Source of the DNA: Paguma larvata
Taxonomy: Eukaryota > Chordata > Mammalia > Carnivora > Viverridae
DNA length: 64,000 bases
NCBI GenBank assembly: GCA_030068075.1
Contig: CM057835.1
Location: 24,210,930-24,274,929, forward strand
Direction of reading: 5' to 3'
Shown one piece after another: positions 34,914-46,900 of this stretch. The notes beneath the pieces were generated by a model. That model searched no databases, was not told the DNA's origin, and saw only the letters and a program-made list of their open reading frames with translations. The first letter of the stretch is position 1. Each line of letters starts with the position of its first letter. Both the position numbers and the translations under genes were made by a program.

Positions 34914-35134
34914 GAGTGCCTGGGTGGTTCAGTCGGTTAGGTGTCTGACTTCGGCTCAGATCATGATCTCACAGTTCATGAGTTCAAGCCCCACATCAGG
35001 CTCTGTGCTGACAGGTCAGAACCTGGAGCCTGATTCAGACTCTGTGTCTCCCTCTCTCTCTGCCCCTCTCCTGCTCACGCTCTGTCATTCTCTCAAAAAT
35101 AAATTAAAATTAATTTAAAAAAAAGAGAAAAAAG
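34914..35134 (+). mobile_element. Carnivore SINE, copy 14
   Basis: Full-length. AAGACATTG before and AAGACATCG after form the target duplication. Confidence 0.9.
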
Positions 35135-35926
35135 AACGAAGACATCGATCCTCAAACAGACCTACAGATTCAAATGCAATCTTACTAAAGTCTCAGCTGG
35201 CTTTTCGTAGAAATTGACAGCTGATTCTAAAATGTATATAAAAATGCAAATGACCTAGAATAACTAAAACAACTTGGGAACAAAGTGGGAAAACTATCGG
35301 GGCACAATTTCAAGACTTATTCTAAAGCTACAGTGATCAAGAGTGCGTGCTGTTGACATCAAAACAGATGAACAGATCAGTGAAACAGAGAGTCTAGAAA
35401 CAAAGTCACACACACATATGACAATCAATGTTTGACAAAGGTGCTACCACAGTTGTCTAGAGAAAACATAGTATTCCCAAAAAGGGTACTGAAACAAATA
35501 TCTGTGTGCAAAAGAATGAACTTTGATCAATACCTCACACCATGTAGAACAATTCACCTAAAATGAATCATAGATTCATTAAATGTAAAACCTAAAGCCA
35601 TAAAACTTCTAGATAAGACAGAAGAGAAAATCTTTGTACCTTTGAGTTAGACAAATTTTTCTTACAGATGATACTAAAGGCAACGTCCATAAAAGAAAAA
35701 ATTGATAACTGTATTGCATCAAAATTTTAAACATCATTCCTCAAAAGACACTGTTAGAAGACTAAAAAGACGAACCATAGTCTGGGAGAAAGTATATGAA
35801 AGTCATATGTCTAATAATTTATATTCAGAACCTGTAAAGAACCTCCAGAACTCAATAATAGGAAAACAAACAACTTCCCCTAAAAGGGAGAAAAGAGTTG
35901 AGCAGATTCTTCACCAAAGAAGATAT
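35135..35926 (+). mobile_element. LINE-1 fragment (decayed ORF2 end and 3' part)
   Basis: 'cagattcaaatgcaatc', 'aaaacaacttgggaac', 'tcaatacctcacacc' and 'cagaacctgtaaagaacctcc' are ORF2-end and following LINE-1 text. Stops throughout; not coding. Confidence 0.75.
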
Positions 35927-36160
35927 AGGAATGGAGGAGGAAGAGGACAGGGAGATGGGGAAGAAGGGGAGAGGGAGGAGGGGGAGGAAAGATGAGGAGG
36001 GTGGAGGAGCAAGGGGAGGAGGGGGAGGGGGAAGAAAGGGAGGGAAGAAGGGGAGAGGCAGGAAGAGTAGGGAAGAGAAGAAGAGGGGAGGAAGGGGAGT
36101 GGCAAGGGAGGGGAGGGAGAGGGAGGAGGAAGAGAGGGAGAGGGAGAAGCAGGAGAACAG
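35927..36160 (+). repeat. GGGGAGGAA-type polypurine tract
   Basis: About 230 bases almost wholly A and G with only scattered pyrimidines, at the edge of a LINE-1 fragment. It may form triplex DNA. Confidence 0.9.
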
Positions 36161-36522
36161 CTAAAGAAGAAGCCTGCCTTGGAGGGAGAGACAAGAGTTG
36201 CCTGATCACCAGGGAAATGACTGTAGGGTATGAAGCCACACTTCTGAGGGTCTGTTTTTGAAAGGCCAAAAGCAGCCTGCATGGAGAGTTTAGGGTAGCT
36301 TACTCAGAAAGAAGAAAGCTGTGTTTATCTTAAAAAGGACACAGGACAGACAGTAAGACTGATATCTCTGACCACCACCACCACCAACAAAAAAGTTGTT
36401 GAGGTCATGACATAGCCTCCTAACATAGCTGAGGCTTTGGCTTCACAACCATCCCGCTGAAGTTGTCTTGAGATACTGACCAGTGCAGCAGTCGAGGTAA
36501 CTTTACTTTTAAAGTGTATTCC
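36161..36522. other. Unassigned sequence
   Basis: Short stretch without recognised features apart from an ACC run at 36371-36385. Confidence 0.4.
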
Positions 36523-36651
36523 AGGGTGCCTGAGTGGCTCAGCTGGCTAAGCGGTCGGCTCTTGATTTCAACTCAGGTCATGATCTCACGGGTTCTGAGA
36601 ATCTAGCCCTGCATCCAGGCTCCACACTAGCAGCACGGACCTGCTTAGGAT

Positions 36652-36698
<47 letters not shown>

Positions 36699-36774
36699 GC
36701 CCCTCCCCCACTTGAATGTGCTCATGCTCTCTCTCAAAATAAACAAATAAACTTTAAAATAAAAACGAAAAAAT
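36523..36774 (+). mobile_element. Carnivore SINE, copy 15
   Basis: Diverged head and long CT tract. AAAGTGTATTCC (36511-36522) before it and AAAGAATACTCC (36775-36786) after it. Confidence 0.88.
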
Positions 36775-36803
36775 AAAGAATACTCCCCAAAAGAAGGTGG
36801 AGG

Positions 36804-36992
36804 GGGGCGCCTGGGTGGTTCAGTTGGTTAAACATTTGACTTTGGCTCAGGTCATGACCTCACAGTTCGTGAGTTCAAGCCCCACAGCGGGCTCTCTGCT
36901 ATCAACACAGAGCCCGCTTCAGATATTCTGTCCCCCTCTCTCTGCCCCTCCCCAACTCTCTCTCTCAAAAATAAACACTTAAAAATAATAAT
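36804..36992 (+). mobile_element. Carnivore SINE, copy 16
   Basis: Second copy 30 bases beyond copy 15 in the same orientation. Followed by AAAGTGTACTCC (36993-37004), again like the target of copy 15. Confidence 0.9.
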
Positions 36993-37004
36993 AAAGTGTA
37001 CTCC

Positions 37005-38067
37005 CGCCTTCCGCACTCCAGTGAAATAACCCCAGTGTCTGTTCCCGGCCTCAACACTTGCAGGGTTCATATGTGGCATCTGATCATGAGCACTCACCAC
37101 CTGCGAGGTATAAACGGTAGAGGGGGCATTCCTGTGGGCTGCCATTCCTAGCACGGGCCAGTTAACTGCTCCTTGTTGGCCCTGCTGATCTCTGGACCTG
37201 AGCCCTTGCCTGCTTAGACCTGTCCTAGCTTCCAGACTCTTCCAGTAGCCCTTTCCCATCACAACACATACATACATGGGCATGGTATAAAGAAAGTCAA
37301 GGTTAAATGATATTGCTACCACAGGTGTTTGGAACAAGTGACTTGAACACTAGTTTGTGTTGTTTTACCCTTATTCCTTATACTTACGTATTAATCTGTT
37401 TTTAGGAGTACCCATCCCCAATTTGTAGATAAACCCACAGTTACAAAAGACAGCTTTGACACCTCTCTCCCCTTCTCCATGGCAACTACTGCCCCCATGG
37501 AAACCAATGGGGAGGAGGGGAATGGAGAAAATAAATACTGGTGATCCCAGGATCTATAGGTCTGGAGTGAGGGAAGAGGAATCAACTGCGAAAACCAGCA
37601 ATATTTTAGGGGATTTCACTAAACGAAAGATTCCCAAGCAGGACTACCTATTTGTAAGGTGACCACCTTGACCCAATATTTTCCTACCCTAACAGGAAAC
37701 TTTCCTTTTGATTTGCTCTGCTGCCTCAATGTAAATCAAAGATTAATTTGGGTTGACAGACATCCTATTTTGACAATGGGAATAACTCTGGACTAGCTAA
37801 AGTCTTACTAGCCGTTGATACGTGAACATGACTGAGTTGAAAGTTTCCAAGTTTCCGAATAAACAAGGGCTTGGGTTGAGGGGGTAGAAACTCAAGTAAA
37901 TTTGGAAAATAGAACATTTGAGGGGTATGGGAGGGGAAACGCTTGCAGCAACGTAAGAATGTGCAATAGGAAAGGAGGCACCAGGGGAACACAGTGAGCA
38001 GGAAAGAAACATGGACCTGCTGACCAGCCATGGAGGGACGGCTAAATAAAGCTTGACGGTCCACTCG
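37005..38067. other. Unassigned sequence downstream of LIPG
   Basis: No recognised gene. 37980-38067 may belong to an old LINE-1 ('ggacggctaaataaa'). Confidence 0.4.
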
Positions 38068-38083
38068 CTGTACGGACATTTCT

Positions 38084-38250
38084 TTTTTTTTTTCTTGTGA
38101 GGAAGTATATTTTTATTTCTTTGGAGCAAATACCTGGGAATAAGGGTTGCATGGGAGGTATGTGTTTAACTTATAAGAAACTACCAAACTGTTTTCAGGG
38201 TAATTGTACCATTTTACCCAACTCTATGCTCGAATGATTATAGGAATGAC
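38084..38250 (-). mobile_element. 5'-truncated LINE-1-derived insertion
   Basis: A 167-bp insert starts with poly(T) (poly(A) of the minus strand) and contains LINE-1 text ('actaccaaactgttttcagggtaattgtaccattttac'). A perfect 16-bp duplication CTGTACGGACATTTCT lies at 38068-38083 and 38251-38266. Confidence 0.85.
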
Positions 38251-38865
38251 CTGTACGGACATTTCTGAGGCCATTTACAAAATGATCATTAAACTCTATC
38301 GCAACAAAAGAAATGCTCCGATATTATGTAGAGTGAAGAAAGCAAGAGGCATAAGAAAGAGATGTCAGAGTTTGACAAATAGGAACTTCATCTAGTTCAG
38401 TATTTTCACTGGAGTTGGACTTCTCTTTCTCTCTCTTCTCATGGGCTGGAAGGGGACCCAACAGGGGACGCTTCAGATTGTGGCGATGAAGCGAACAGCC
38501 CGTGGTTGGCACAGCAAAAACTTTGAGCCTGGACCCTACTTTAAGGAGCGGACCCTCAATACCAGTTGAGACATGAATAAAATAGAGAATTCAGCTTCTA
38601 CCTGGCATAAGTTACTATTATCTGGGTCCCACGCAATGTTCACCAACGTGCAACCACCCCTCCTTTTTCCTAACACGCACTTCAGGCACTTCCGCGATCC
38701 AGACAGCTTTCCTTCTTGTTCTTTAGTGAAAGCAGCTGTTGTCCACTTCCTTCAATAATTAGTATCGAATAGAGAATATAGCTTATATGTAAGTCACTTT
38801 TGTCAAGCCCTAGGCTTGGGCAGCCATAATTCTTTCAAATGTTAAGAATTGGGACACCAGTCCAT

Positions 38866-40888
38866 GAAGAGTGATAAAGATTTTTATTATTTTACTATTA
38901 AAAAATTTTAATCTTGAAATTGGTTAATTTTAAAATAAAAACTAACCATATATTTGTTTTTATACATTATATACACATGAGAAATAAATAGAGCTCTAAG
39001 TGTTAAAAAAAAAAAAAAGCATCATTATATACAACTAAGGCTTCGAGCCAAATGTATAAATACAAGACCCACTGAGGATTCGATTCCCAGGGTTTCCATT
39101 ACTGAAAACAGAAGGCAGAAGTAAGCAGGATGCATGGTCAATAATGCGAGCTCCACTTTGGCTAGAAAGCATTCACAGAAGCAACAGAAGAAGCACACGA
39201 TTGAAGAAAATACCTTGAACTAAGACTTGGCTGGTTACGTCTTCAAAAGTTTGGCATCGAACAATGACACAACTTTGGCACAACATAGACAAAAACAACA
39301 TCTTTCGAAAGACCTAAGTACAAAGAAAAATCACTCTTCTCCCCCAAATTGGCATCACACCTCCTTCCAAATAAATCTCGTCCATAAAAAGCCCAACCTC
39401 TTATTCTCCTGGTTATATAGTAACATAAGGGTTTACAGTTTAATGGATGCCTCCAAAACCAATGCCTTGTTTGTCACCTCTGAGGTATATTGGTGTGAAA
39501 AGGCTGTAGACATCTTGATGACGTTGCAGATATGAACCGACCACGGACTTTGCCTCCAGGAAATCTGGGTCCGACTTGGGATATTAATCTAGGCACGTAG
39601 CTGAACCTCATTAAACCTCCGTGTTGTAAACTTGACATTAGCCACCCTGCACTCCTCCTCTTGTGAGTCTCCAGTGAGGCGATGCACCTGCAAATTTTTG
39701 AAAAGTATAAAACGGTTCCTCGGATATTGCATATATTCATTTATATCAAGATCTACCACTGCAGGCTTTTCTGAGTTCGACCCAGAGAAGGTGCTGGTAT
39801 GAGAGCAAGATACTCCACGGAGGAAAAGGCATTCTGTTAAATCTTAGCGCCAGCTCTGTTTGACGGGTGCTGGCTTCGGTATGCACAGATACGAATAACA
39901 GATATGTGACGCCTTCTACCTTCCTAAACAGAAGAGGTTTTGCTCTGAGGCAGTCATATTTGGCGATTGGCCCCCATTCTGCCTCCAGCATGTGTGGCAT
40001 TCTGCTTGTTTCCATGCGAGTGATCAAACACGTCACTCTTACAGGAGGGTGCATGTTCGCTGACAAGAAGTAACTGAAACCACTTAGAGCTGGATCCCCA
40101 AGGCTTATGCCTGTCGCCCTCCCGATGTCCATCGTGCCTTTATCACATGCATATTCGTGGATCCTCTAAACTGGAAGGGAGACTAGAAATCCCAACTCCA
40201 TTAGATTCCAGGTCGGGAAAGGTTTACTAATGTGTCCACTGTCTTGTGCTAATTAAGTTTAAGTGCTTAGTATAAACATTTGTCCAATCAAAAAATAAGC
40301 CATTGGAGAGCCAAGAAACCCCATGACGTGTGCTTTCGAGAGTAAGCTGGGGAGCAGGACGGAATGTCTGAAATGTAATAAGTATTGATCAGTGCAGCCT
40401 ACCGAACCCCAACAGTGAGGGCCTCGCCACCACCCCAGACCTATGCTCCCCTCTCTCTGGGTAAATGAGGTCACGGGTCTGGCATTCTGACCCGTGTCAG
40501 CTCCCAGTGGAAAGACCTCCCCCCCCCATTCAGGTCAGATCAGGCAGCTGCGCTGCCACAAGTGCTCCTGGTCAGGTAAAGCGCAGGCTCCCCCAGTCAC
40601 CCAGAAACCGGTGCGGTGAGCACAGGAGGCCTAGGCCTTCGACCCTTGGCACACAGGTCTAGAGTTAGAGCTATTCTAGAGCGTCAGGAACAGCAGGAAC
40701 AGCAGTGTATGGTCCCTTCCGGCGAGAGGCCCCAATGGTCATAGGAGGTAAGGTCCTGGGCCCAGCAAACAGGCTCTTGCCGGTGCTCGAGGGTCAAGGC
40801 CGAGAGGGGTCCCTCCATCAGGCAGGTCCTCAGCAGGAACTTTCCTCCACGTGTCTGAAGGCAGGTGTGGGCAGGCCCTGCCGGCCCC
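38866..40888 (-). other. LIPG: LIPG 3' untranslated region
   Basis: About 2.0 kb runs from the stop codon to the inferred cleavage site. Several blocks resemble the human LIPG 3' UTR as I recall it, for example the minus-strand text around 40700-40880 and 40300-40420 (containing CATTCCGTCCTGCTCCCCAG). Unlike every intron, it holds no recognisable SINE or LINE insertion. AU-rich stretches (for example TATTTATTTC near 38988) and a 14-T run sit near the distal end. The exact 3' end is inferred from the poly(A) signal. Confidence 0.85.
38883..38888 (-). terminator. LIPG: LIPG polyadenylation signal AATAAA
   Basis: On the minus strand AATAAA sits at 38888-38883 in ATAATAAAAATC, at the end of the block that resembles the human 3' UTR. 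Cleavage would be expected 10-30 bases further on, near 38865. Other A/T-rich hexamers lie upstream (about 38990), so alternative ends are possible. Confidence 0.7.
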
Positions 40889-40910
40889 TCAGGGAAGCTC
40901 CACGGTCGGG
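40889..40910 (-). CDS. LIPG: LIPG coding exon 10 (last seven residues and stop)
   Basis: Only 22 coding bases: acceptor CCTTTCAG, the completed Ser494 codon, Pro-Thr-Val-Glu-Leu-Pro and TGA at 40891-40889. The C-terminus matches human LIPG as I recall it. The rest of the exon is the 3' UTR. Confidence 0.95.
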
Positions 40911-43900
40911 CTGAAAGGAACCACGGAAGAGATGAGCAATCACGTTTGGCGTCCTCACCTGGCTCGCTTGGCAAACGTGCCAGTCTGTGCCGAGGCTGTG
41001 CTGTTTACCGCAAGTTCAGGCTTTCTTACACACCTGTCATGCTCTTTCACTTGCTTTCCTTTCAGAACAAGTGGAAAGTGTCCTGAGTGCTTCCTCCTTC
41101 CCCTCTCCCAACAAGCCCCGGACAGGTACACTCTGAGAGACACAACCCCAGGGCCGTCTCTGGGTTCCTAGCTACTTATACCTCAGTGCTGGCACGTACG
41201 TATTTAGCACAATGCTCACCCACAACAAACACACACACACACATGCAGGGAGAATTATCCATGAGTCCTCTTTGCCTCGATCCAGAAATACAAGAAGGGC
41301 AGCAGGAAGGGGGCAAGACAGAAGCCAGAGATCCTGATTCTAGTCTCAGCTATGCTAACATCCAATTGAACCTCTTAGAACCTCGGTCTCTCTATCTGCG
41401 AATAGCTGAGTATCCACATCAGGAGAGAGAATCCTGAAGGCATAACCTATGTCCAGGGGTGTCACGACTTCCAAGTGTTGATGTATTACCCGGGCGTCTA
41501 TTGCTTTATGGTCTTTTGACGGTAAAGGAAGGGAAAGGTCAAAGAGGAAGTAGGAGGTACTAACATTACATCAGTATCAACATAACATTCTCAACTGTTA
41601 TGAAGTTCTGGAGCGGAAAAGGAGAATAAAATGTTTTATCATAAGATAGGTTATCATAACAATAACGATAAGGATAGCGATCCTTCCTGGGTGTGTCCAA
41701 TCTACAAGGCTGTTCTGAGGATCAATGAAATTGATACACGTGGAAGCACCTTGGAACGGCAATAATCTGAATACAAACGTAAAGAATTAAAGTTATTATT
41801 ATAGCAGAATATCCTATGAGCCTGCCCTAGACTGAGCCAGTCAATGGGCAGTTTTCAGAATCCTGCACGCCCTGTGATCACCGAGCTTGTGATCAGGCTG
41901 ACAGAGACCGAGCAGCGAGGATGCAGCCTGGTCCCCAGGGCTGGCAGACAGTTAATCACAGGGGCCCCCCCGGCATGGGTGCAGCTGCTTGATAATTGAT
42001 ACCCAGGTGAGGCGATTTATCTAAACAAGTGAAACCTCCATGCTCAAGAAAGAGCACAGATGGGGCGCCTGGGTGGCTCCGTCGTTAAGCGTCTGATTTC
42101 AGCTCAGGTCATGATCTCACAGCCTGCGAGCTCGAGCCCCGCATCGGGCTCTGTGCTGACAGCTCAGAGCCTGGAGCCTGCTTTGGATTCTGTGTCTCCC
42201 TCTCTCTCTGCTCCTCCTCCACTCATGCTCTGTCTCTCTCCCTCTCTCAAAAATAAACATCAAAACAATTGTTTAATTAAAAAAAAAGAAAGAGTACAGG
42301 CTTTAGAGTAAACCAACAGACTTCAAATCTTCCCTCTGCCATCGCCTGCCAGGGGACCTAAAAGAGTGACCTAACTTCCCTGAGCCTCGGGGTCCACAAC
42401 AGTACACAGGGTTAACCTCACCGGTCACGGGCTGATGATACAAGTAAATGAGATAACGCAAGGAAGGCGCTAAACACAGGTGGGCGCACGGTGTATGGTG
42501 GCAGCATTATTATCCAGCACCTCGGTTGGGACAAGTGGCGGGAGCCATCGAGGGGCCCATCTCCATCCTCCCCAAGCGGGTGTTTAGGCTCAGAGACTCT
42601 GTGACGAATTTCCCTTTTGGATGCACCTGCTGCCTCACACCGTGAGATCTGCCTTCCTCCATTCTGAAACAATGGGACTCCGGCATGGGGTAATGGGACG
42701 TGGAAGCAAGATGTGCCTTTTGTCTGGTTCAGTGCCATACACTGAGCATTCCCGCTTCTCCAAAAGGGGGAGAGCTGCTCACCACCCCTTACACCCACCT
42801 GGGCGCCAGAAAACCTAAAAATGGGGATCGTATCGTGCGCTTCTCCTCTCCCTCGCACCTGAGTCCCCACTCCAAACTGGAGCCCAGAAGGAAGCTAGGA
42901 GCCCCGGAATCTTTCTGTGGCCCCGGTCACTGTGGAGAAGTTCGACCTGAGAAGGCCTGACTCCAGCAGGACCACGGTCTGTGAACACCTTCAAGGGGAG
43001 GTGGACCAAGCGGCAAAGGGACACGAATACCTTCTGACATCCTGCATATTCCACAGATTGGTCTATCTCTTCCCAACAGGTCACCTTCACTAAAGAAGGG
43101 ATCTGTATCCGTTCTGTCCCCTGCTATGTCCCAAGCGCCTAGACCCATGTCTAGCACGTGCTAGGTGACCTATCAACGGGTACCTCATGACCACACGAGA
43201 AGGTCCCTGTTACCTGGTTTCGTTTTTCATTCTCCAGCCATCCCGACACTTGTGAAACCAGAGCTCTCGGCCAGGGGCTATGCTGGTGTGGTCAAAGTCT
43301 TCCACGCAAAAGGTCAACCTAGGAAGAAGAAGAAACCACCGGTGTAGCCAAAATTGGAGTAGGAGAGGCACATCGCTGTGCCTCAGCCAGACGGTGCTCT
43401 CCGGGTCCAAAGTGGACCAAGTGAGGAGAAAGGGGTTTTCATCATGCCACACCGTGACTCAGAATCTTCAGAACCCCTCGTTGTTGCCGCAAGTGTTCCA
43501 AACCACGCCCCGCTCTGATATCTGCCCTGGTTTGGTTCGTGCGGCCCTTTAATCACACCTTCCAGATTCTCCTATCTGTCTATCCAAAAGGCTGCCTGCC
43601 TTTCAAAGCATAGCCTCTCTGAAATCTCCCTGACTCCCCACGGCCTTGACTTTAATAGAAAAGCGTATTGTTTTATAGGTATTGCCTTTGCTATTATCAT
43701 TCCTATGCACGGCATGGAGTTAATAAAGAATGTTTTGTCTTATTTTACACATTATACACTGCCTTGAACTGCTCATGGATTCCCGTATCTATATATTGGA
43801 CTAGGGTCTCCTCAAATGGAGGAATTCAAGGTACCTCCAGTGGGGTGCTCGTAACCACCCATCGACAACCATAACTGGAATGCAGCTATGAGTCAGAAAA

Positions 43901-46900
43901 TGCTCAACCAAGGTCACAGAGAAAAATTAGTAGTCTAATAACCATTCCAACTCTAATGTACAGCCAAACCACATGGGGTACCCCAGCCCCTGTGGCATGG
44001 AGTTTGCCTACGCTTTCTGGGAAGGATGCTCCTGGATGAATCAGCAGCTTGAGAAACTGCTGAGTGGGACCAAGGTATTAACCATGCATGACCCCACGAC
44101 CAACAGATGTACGGGACACCGAACCCTGACACCGATGGGGAGGGCAAATGCCACATGCAGAACAGGCTTAAGAACCTTTACCAGTTAAGTGTCTGGCTCT
44201 TAGTTTCTGCTCAGGTCATGATCTCATGGTTCGTGAGTTCAAGCCCCGCATAGGGCTCTGTGCTGACAACGCAGATCCTGCTTGGGATTCTCCCTCCCTC
44301 TCTCTTTGCCCCTTCCCTGCCTGTGCACTCTCTCTCTCTCTCAAAATAAATAAATAAACATTTAAAAAAAAAGGAACCTTACCAGAAAGCCCAAATGGTC
44401 CATAAACATATAAAGAGGTGAGCCACCTCATCTCAAGCAGGAAATTAAAACACATGAAAGCAGCAGTAAGGGACCAGTTCACACCCAACAGAATGGTAAG
44501 AGGGTCCCATCCAGTGTAGGGGAGGAGGAAAGGAAAAGGAGACTCTTACTTTTAGATTGTAAATTGGTCTAAACACTTTGAAAGGAGGTTCAAAATATCT
44601 AGCACAGGAGCCTCAGCTCCCCCCAGTTCACAGGTTTCTAGGCCAGAATCACTCAGACAAGAGACCACGCCTCCCTCCCCCTAAGGCCACACCACGCTGC
44701 AGGTGATGGATGGATATGGGACCTACGAAGAACTATGATGGAGAAACACCAGATGAGGTACAAGGAGGGTGGAGGCTCCTCCTATCATCCCCCCGGCTGG
44801 CAGGGACCTCCCAGCGGTCTGCAGAAAGATATGGCTGAGGAAACCCTCCTCTCTTGACAAAGGTCTCGTGGGGCTCCCTGGCTTCTGCTTAGAAGTTGGC
44901 TCAGAGACCCAAGGCACCATTTTAGGGGATGATACATAAAGGTCTGGAGTTGTTGCTCTAGGCCTGAGGTTAAAAATCGTGGGGGAACTGCCAGCTGGCG
45001 TGGCATAGAGCATTCTCTGTTATTTGACATCAGGGCCCCACCCCATAACCTTGACTCAGAGCCTTGGAAGGAAGGATATAATGCTCGAAGGGTCTGGGGA
45101 AACCAGGGGCTCTTGCAGACCTCAGCTGTGGAGGCTCTGTAGGCCTAATACTCGGGAGTGCTCTGGACAGAAAGCAAAGGCTTCGTTTGCGTGGACCCCA
45201 TAGTAAACAGATCAGCAAGGCCATGCTTGTAGGGAGCCCCGCCCAGGAGAAGCGCCCCTTCTCTCGAGCCAACATGGGGTTCGGCAAGAGAAGGTTCGCG
45301 AGGCCCTTACCTCCGCTGAGTCTCCCCAGACTTGACCCGGATGCGCCTGATACTCAGCTCCTGCTCAAAGCTGCGCGTCTGGGACAGGTAGCTGCGAAGC
45401 TCCTTCCACAGGTTGTACCAGGACTGAGCTGCCCCTTCCCAGGTGAGCTTGATCTTCAAGAGGTCTCCAAGGTCCTCCTCGGTGTAGACCAGGAAGGTGT
45501 TGGTGGCATTCAGCCCTATCTGCTCCACTCTGCAAGAGGAGACAAGAGCCGGTCTCACTGCCCAGCCACCGGGAAAACTGCCCCACGGTGTGGGGTGTCA
45601 TGGTGGCAGCACCTGCCCCATGGTGACTGCAGAGAAATGAGCCCACAGATGCCCGTCTCCCTCTGAACTCCCAGCCCCTTCCTGCCTGTTCCCATCATGT
45701 GACGCTGTCCTACCTCATTTATGTGGGTGAATGTGTGCATACATACCTGGTCCCCCAGCTAGACCCTGAGCCCTGGGAAGTGAGTACTTTGATGACATTA
45801 CTTTGCAATCCCAACATGACTTGGCATGGCGCTTCGGACCTCGCGTGCGCTCAACAAACACACCGATCGCTATGTGCCCCTCCCGCAGATCATTAGAAAC
45901 CGTCCAGGGATAACATTTATGTCCCAAGTTTCCCAGAGCCTCAGGTGTCAGGCGTTGCCTGAAACAAAGCAGCAGCTTCTGTCCAGCTGACCCAGCAGTT
46001 TCTCAAGCTGCTGATTCATCCGGGAGCATCTTTCCCAGAAAGGGTCTGAGTCAAGGGCTTGATGGAGAGCGTGGACCACAGAGCCCGCCCCCCACCCCAG
46101 CCACCCAGCCCCTCCCGCAGGCACTCAGGCTGCCTTCCCCGGCACTGGCTCCCACACTCGCTCATTCTTCGATCGGCTCATTCTTGGTCCTGAACCCATC
46201 AAAGGGAGCCTGTGACTTACATTTCCAAAGGCAGGATCTGGGAGTCAGCATTGGTGCCATAAAGGGTGACATAAAAGTTGGGTTCGGTTTCTCCCACGTT
46301 CTTGTAGCTGAAGATGTGGATTTTCATCTGATAATGGTAAACTGCGAGGACAGCAGGACAAAGGCATCTGTGAACTTGGCGGGTCATCTCAGGACACCCT
46401 GACCCAAACTGAGTCACCCACAGCTCTGGATTTTTAGGGGCTGAGGGCCTTTTGGTCCAGCCCAACACCCCTCTGCTCTTGTGCACTCCAAGGGCGTAAG
46501 GGGTCACTGCAGTGTAGAAGGAGCTCCAACCCTGGATTTCGGGGAATCTTTCGGGGATTCCAGCCTAGCAACTTTCTAGCTGTCTGAACTTGAATTAAGG
46601 ACCAAGGCATTAACTGCTTTGAACCCCAGCCTCCTCACATGTAAAAGAACACCCACAAAACCCTATGGTTTTCTCACATGTTGTAAAAATGCAAGACATC
46701 ATTTTGTTGGTCCTCCCTCAGATCTGCTGCGGCAATCATGAGAAAATATTAAATAGCTTTGCGAAAGTTAATTGCAAAGAAATGAACATTTTCTGTCTCA
46801 GTACAAATTTAAGATATTGATATTGGCAATCATGGAGTGACGGTTTTCATCCCAAAAGGAGTCCCCATCATTTATTTTTAAAGATTAACTTTCCGGGGAT

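Larger units (their letters stand above)
43319..45310 (-). other. LIPG: LIPG intron 8
   Basis: 1992 bp. It contains a 5'-truncated SINE (44185-44370) and a LINE-1 3' fragment beside it. The rest (43319-44169 and 44620-45310) shows only weak L2/MIR-like text. Confidence 0.55.

Noticed and set aside
35880..36282. Several overlapping open frames rich in Pro/Ser/Leu or Glu/Gly/Arg
   Set aside because: Translations of the polypurine tract on either strand.
1..38000. A neighbouring gene downstream of LIPG (human order has ACAA2 on that side)
   Set aside because: No exon of a thiolase or any other known protein was recognised. In human the gap is far longer than this flank, so absence is expected.
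45187..45666. Plus-strand open frame across LIPG exon 8
   Set aside because: It is antisense to a conserved exon; the minus-strand reading gives the LIPG PLAT domain.
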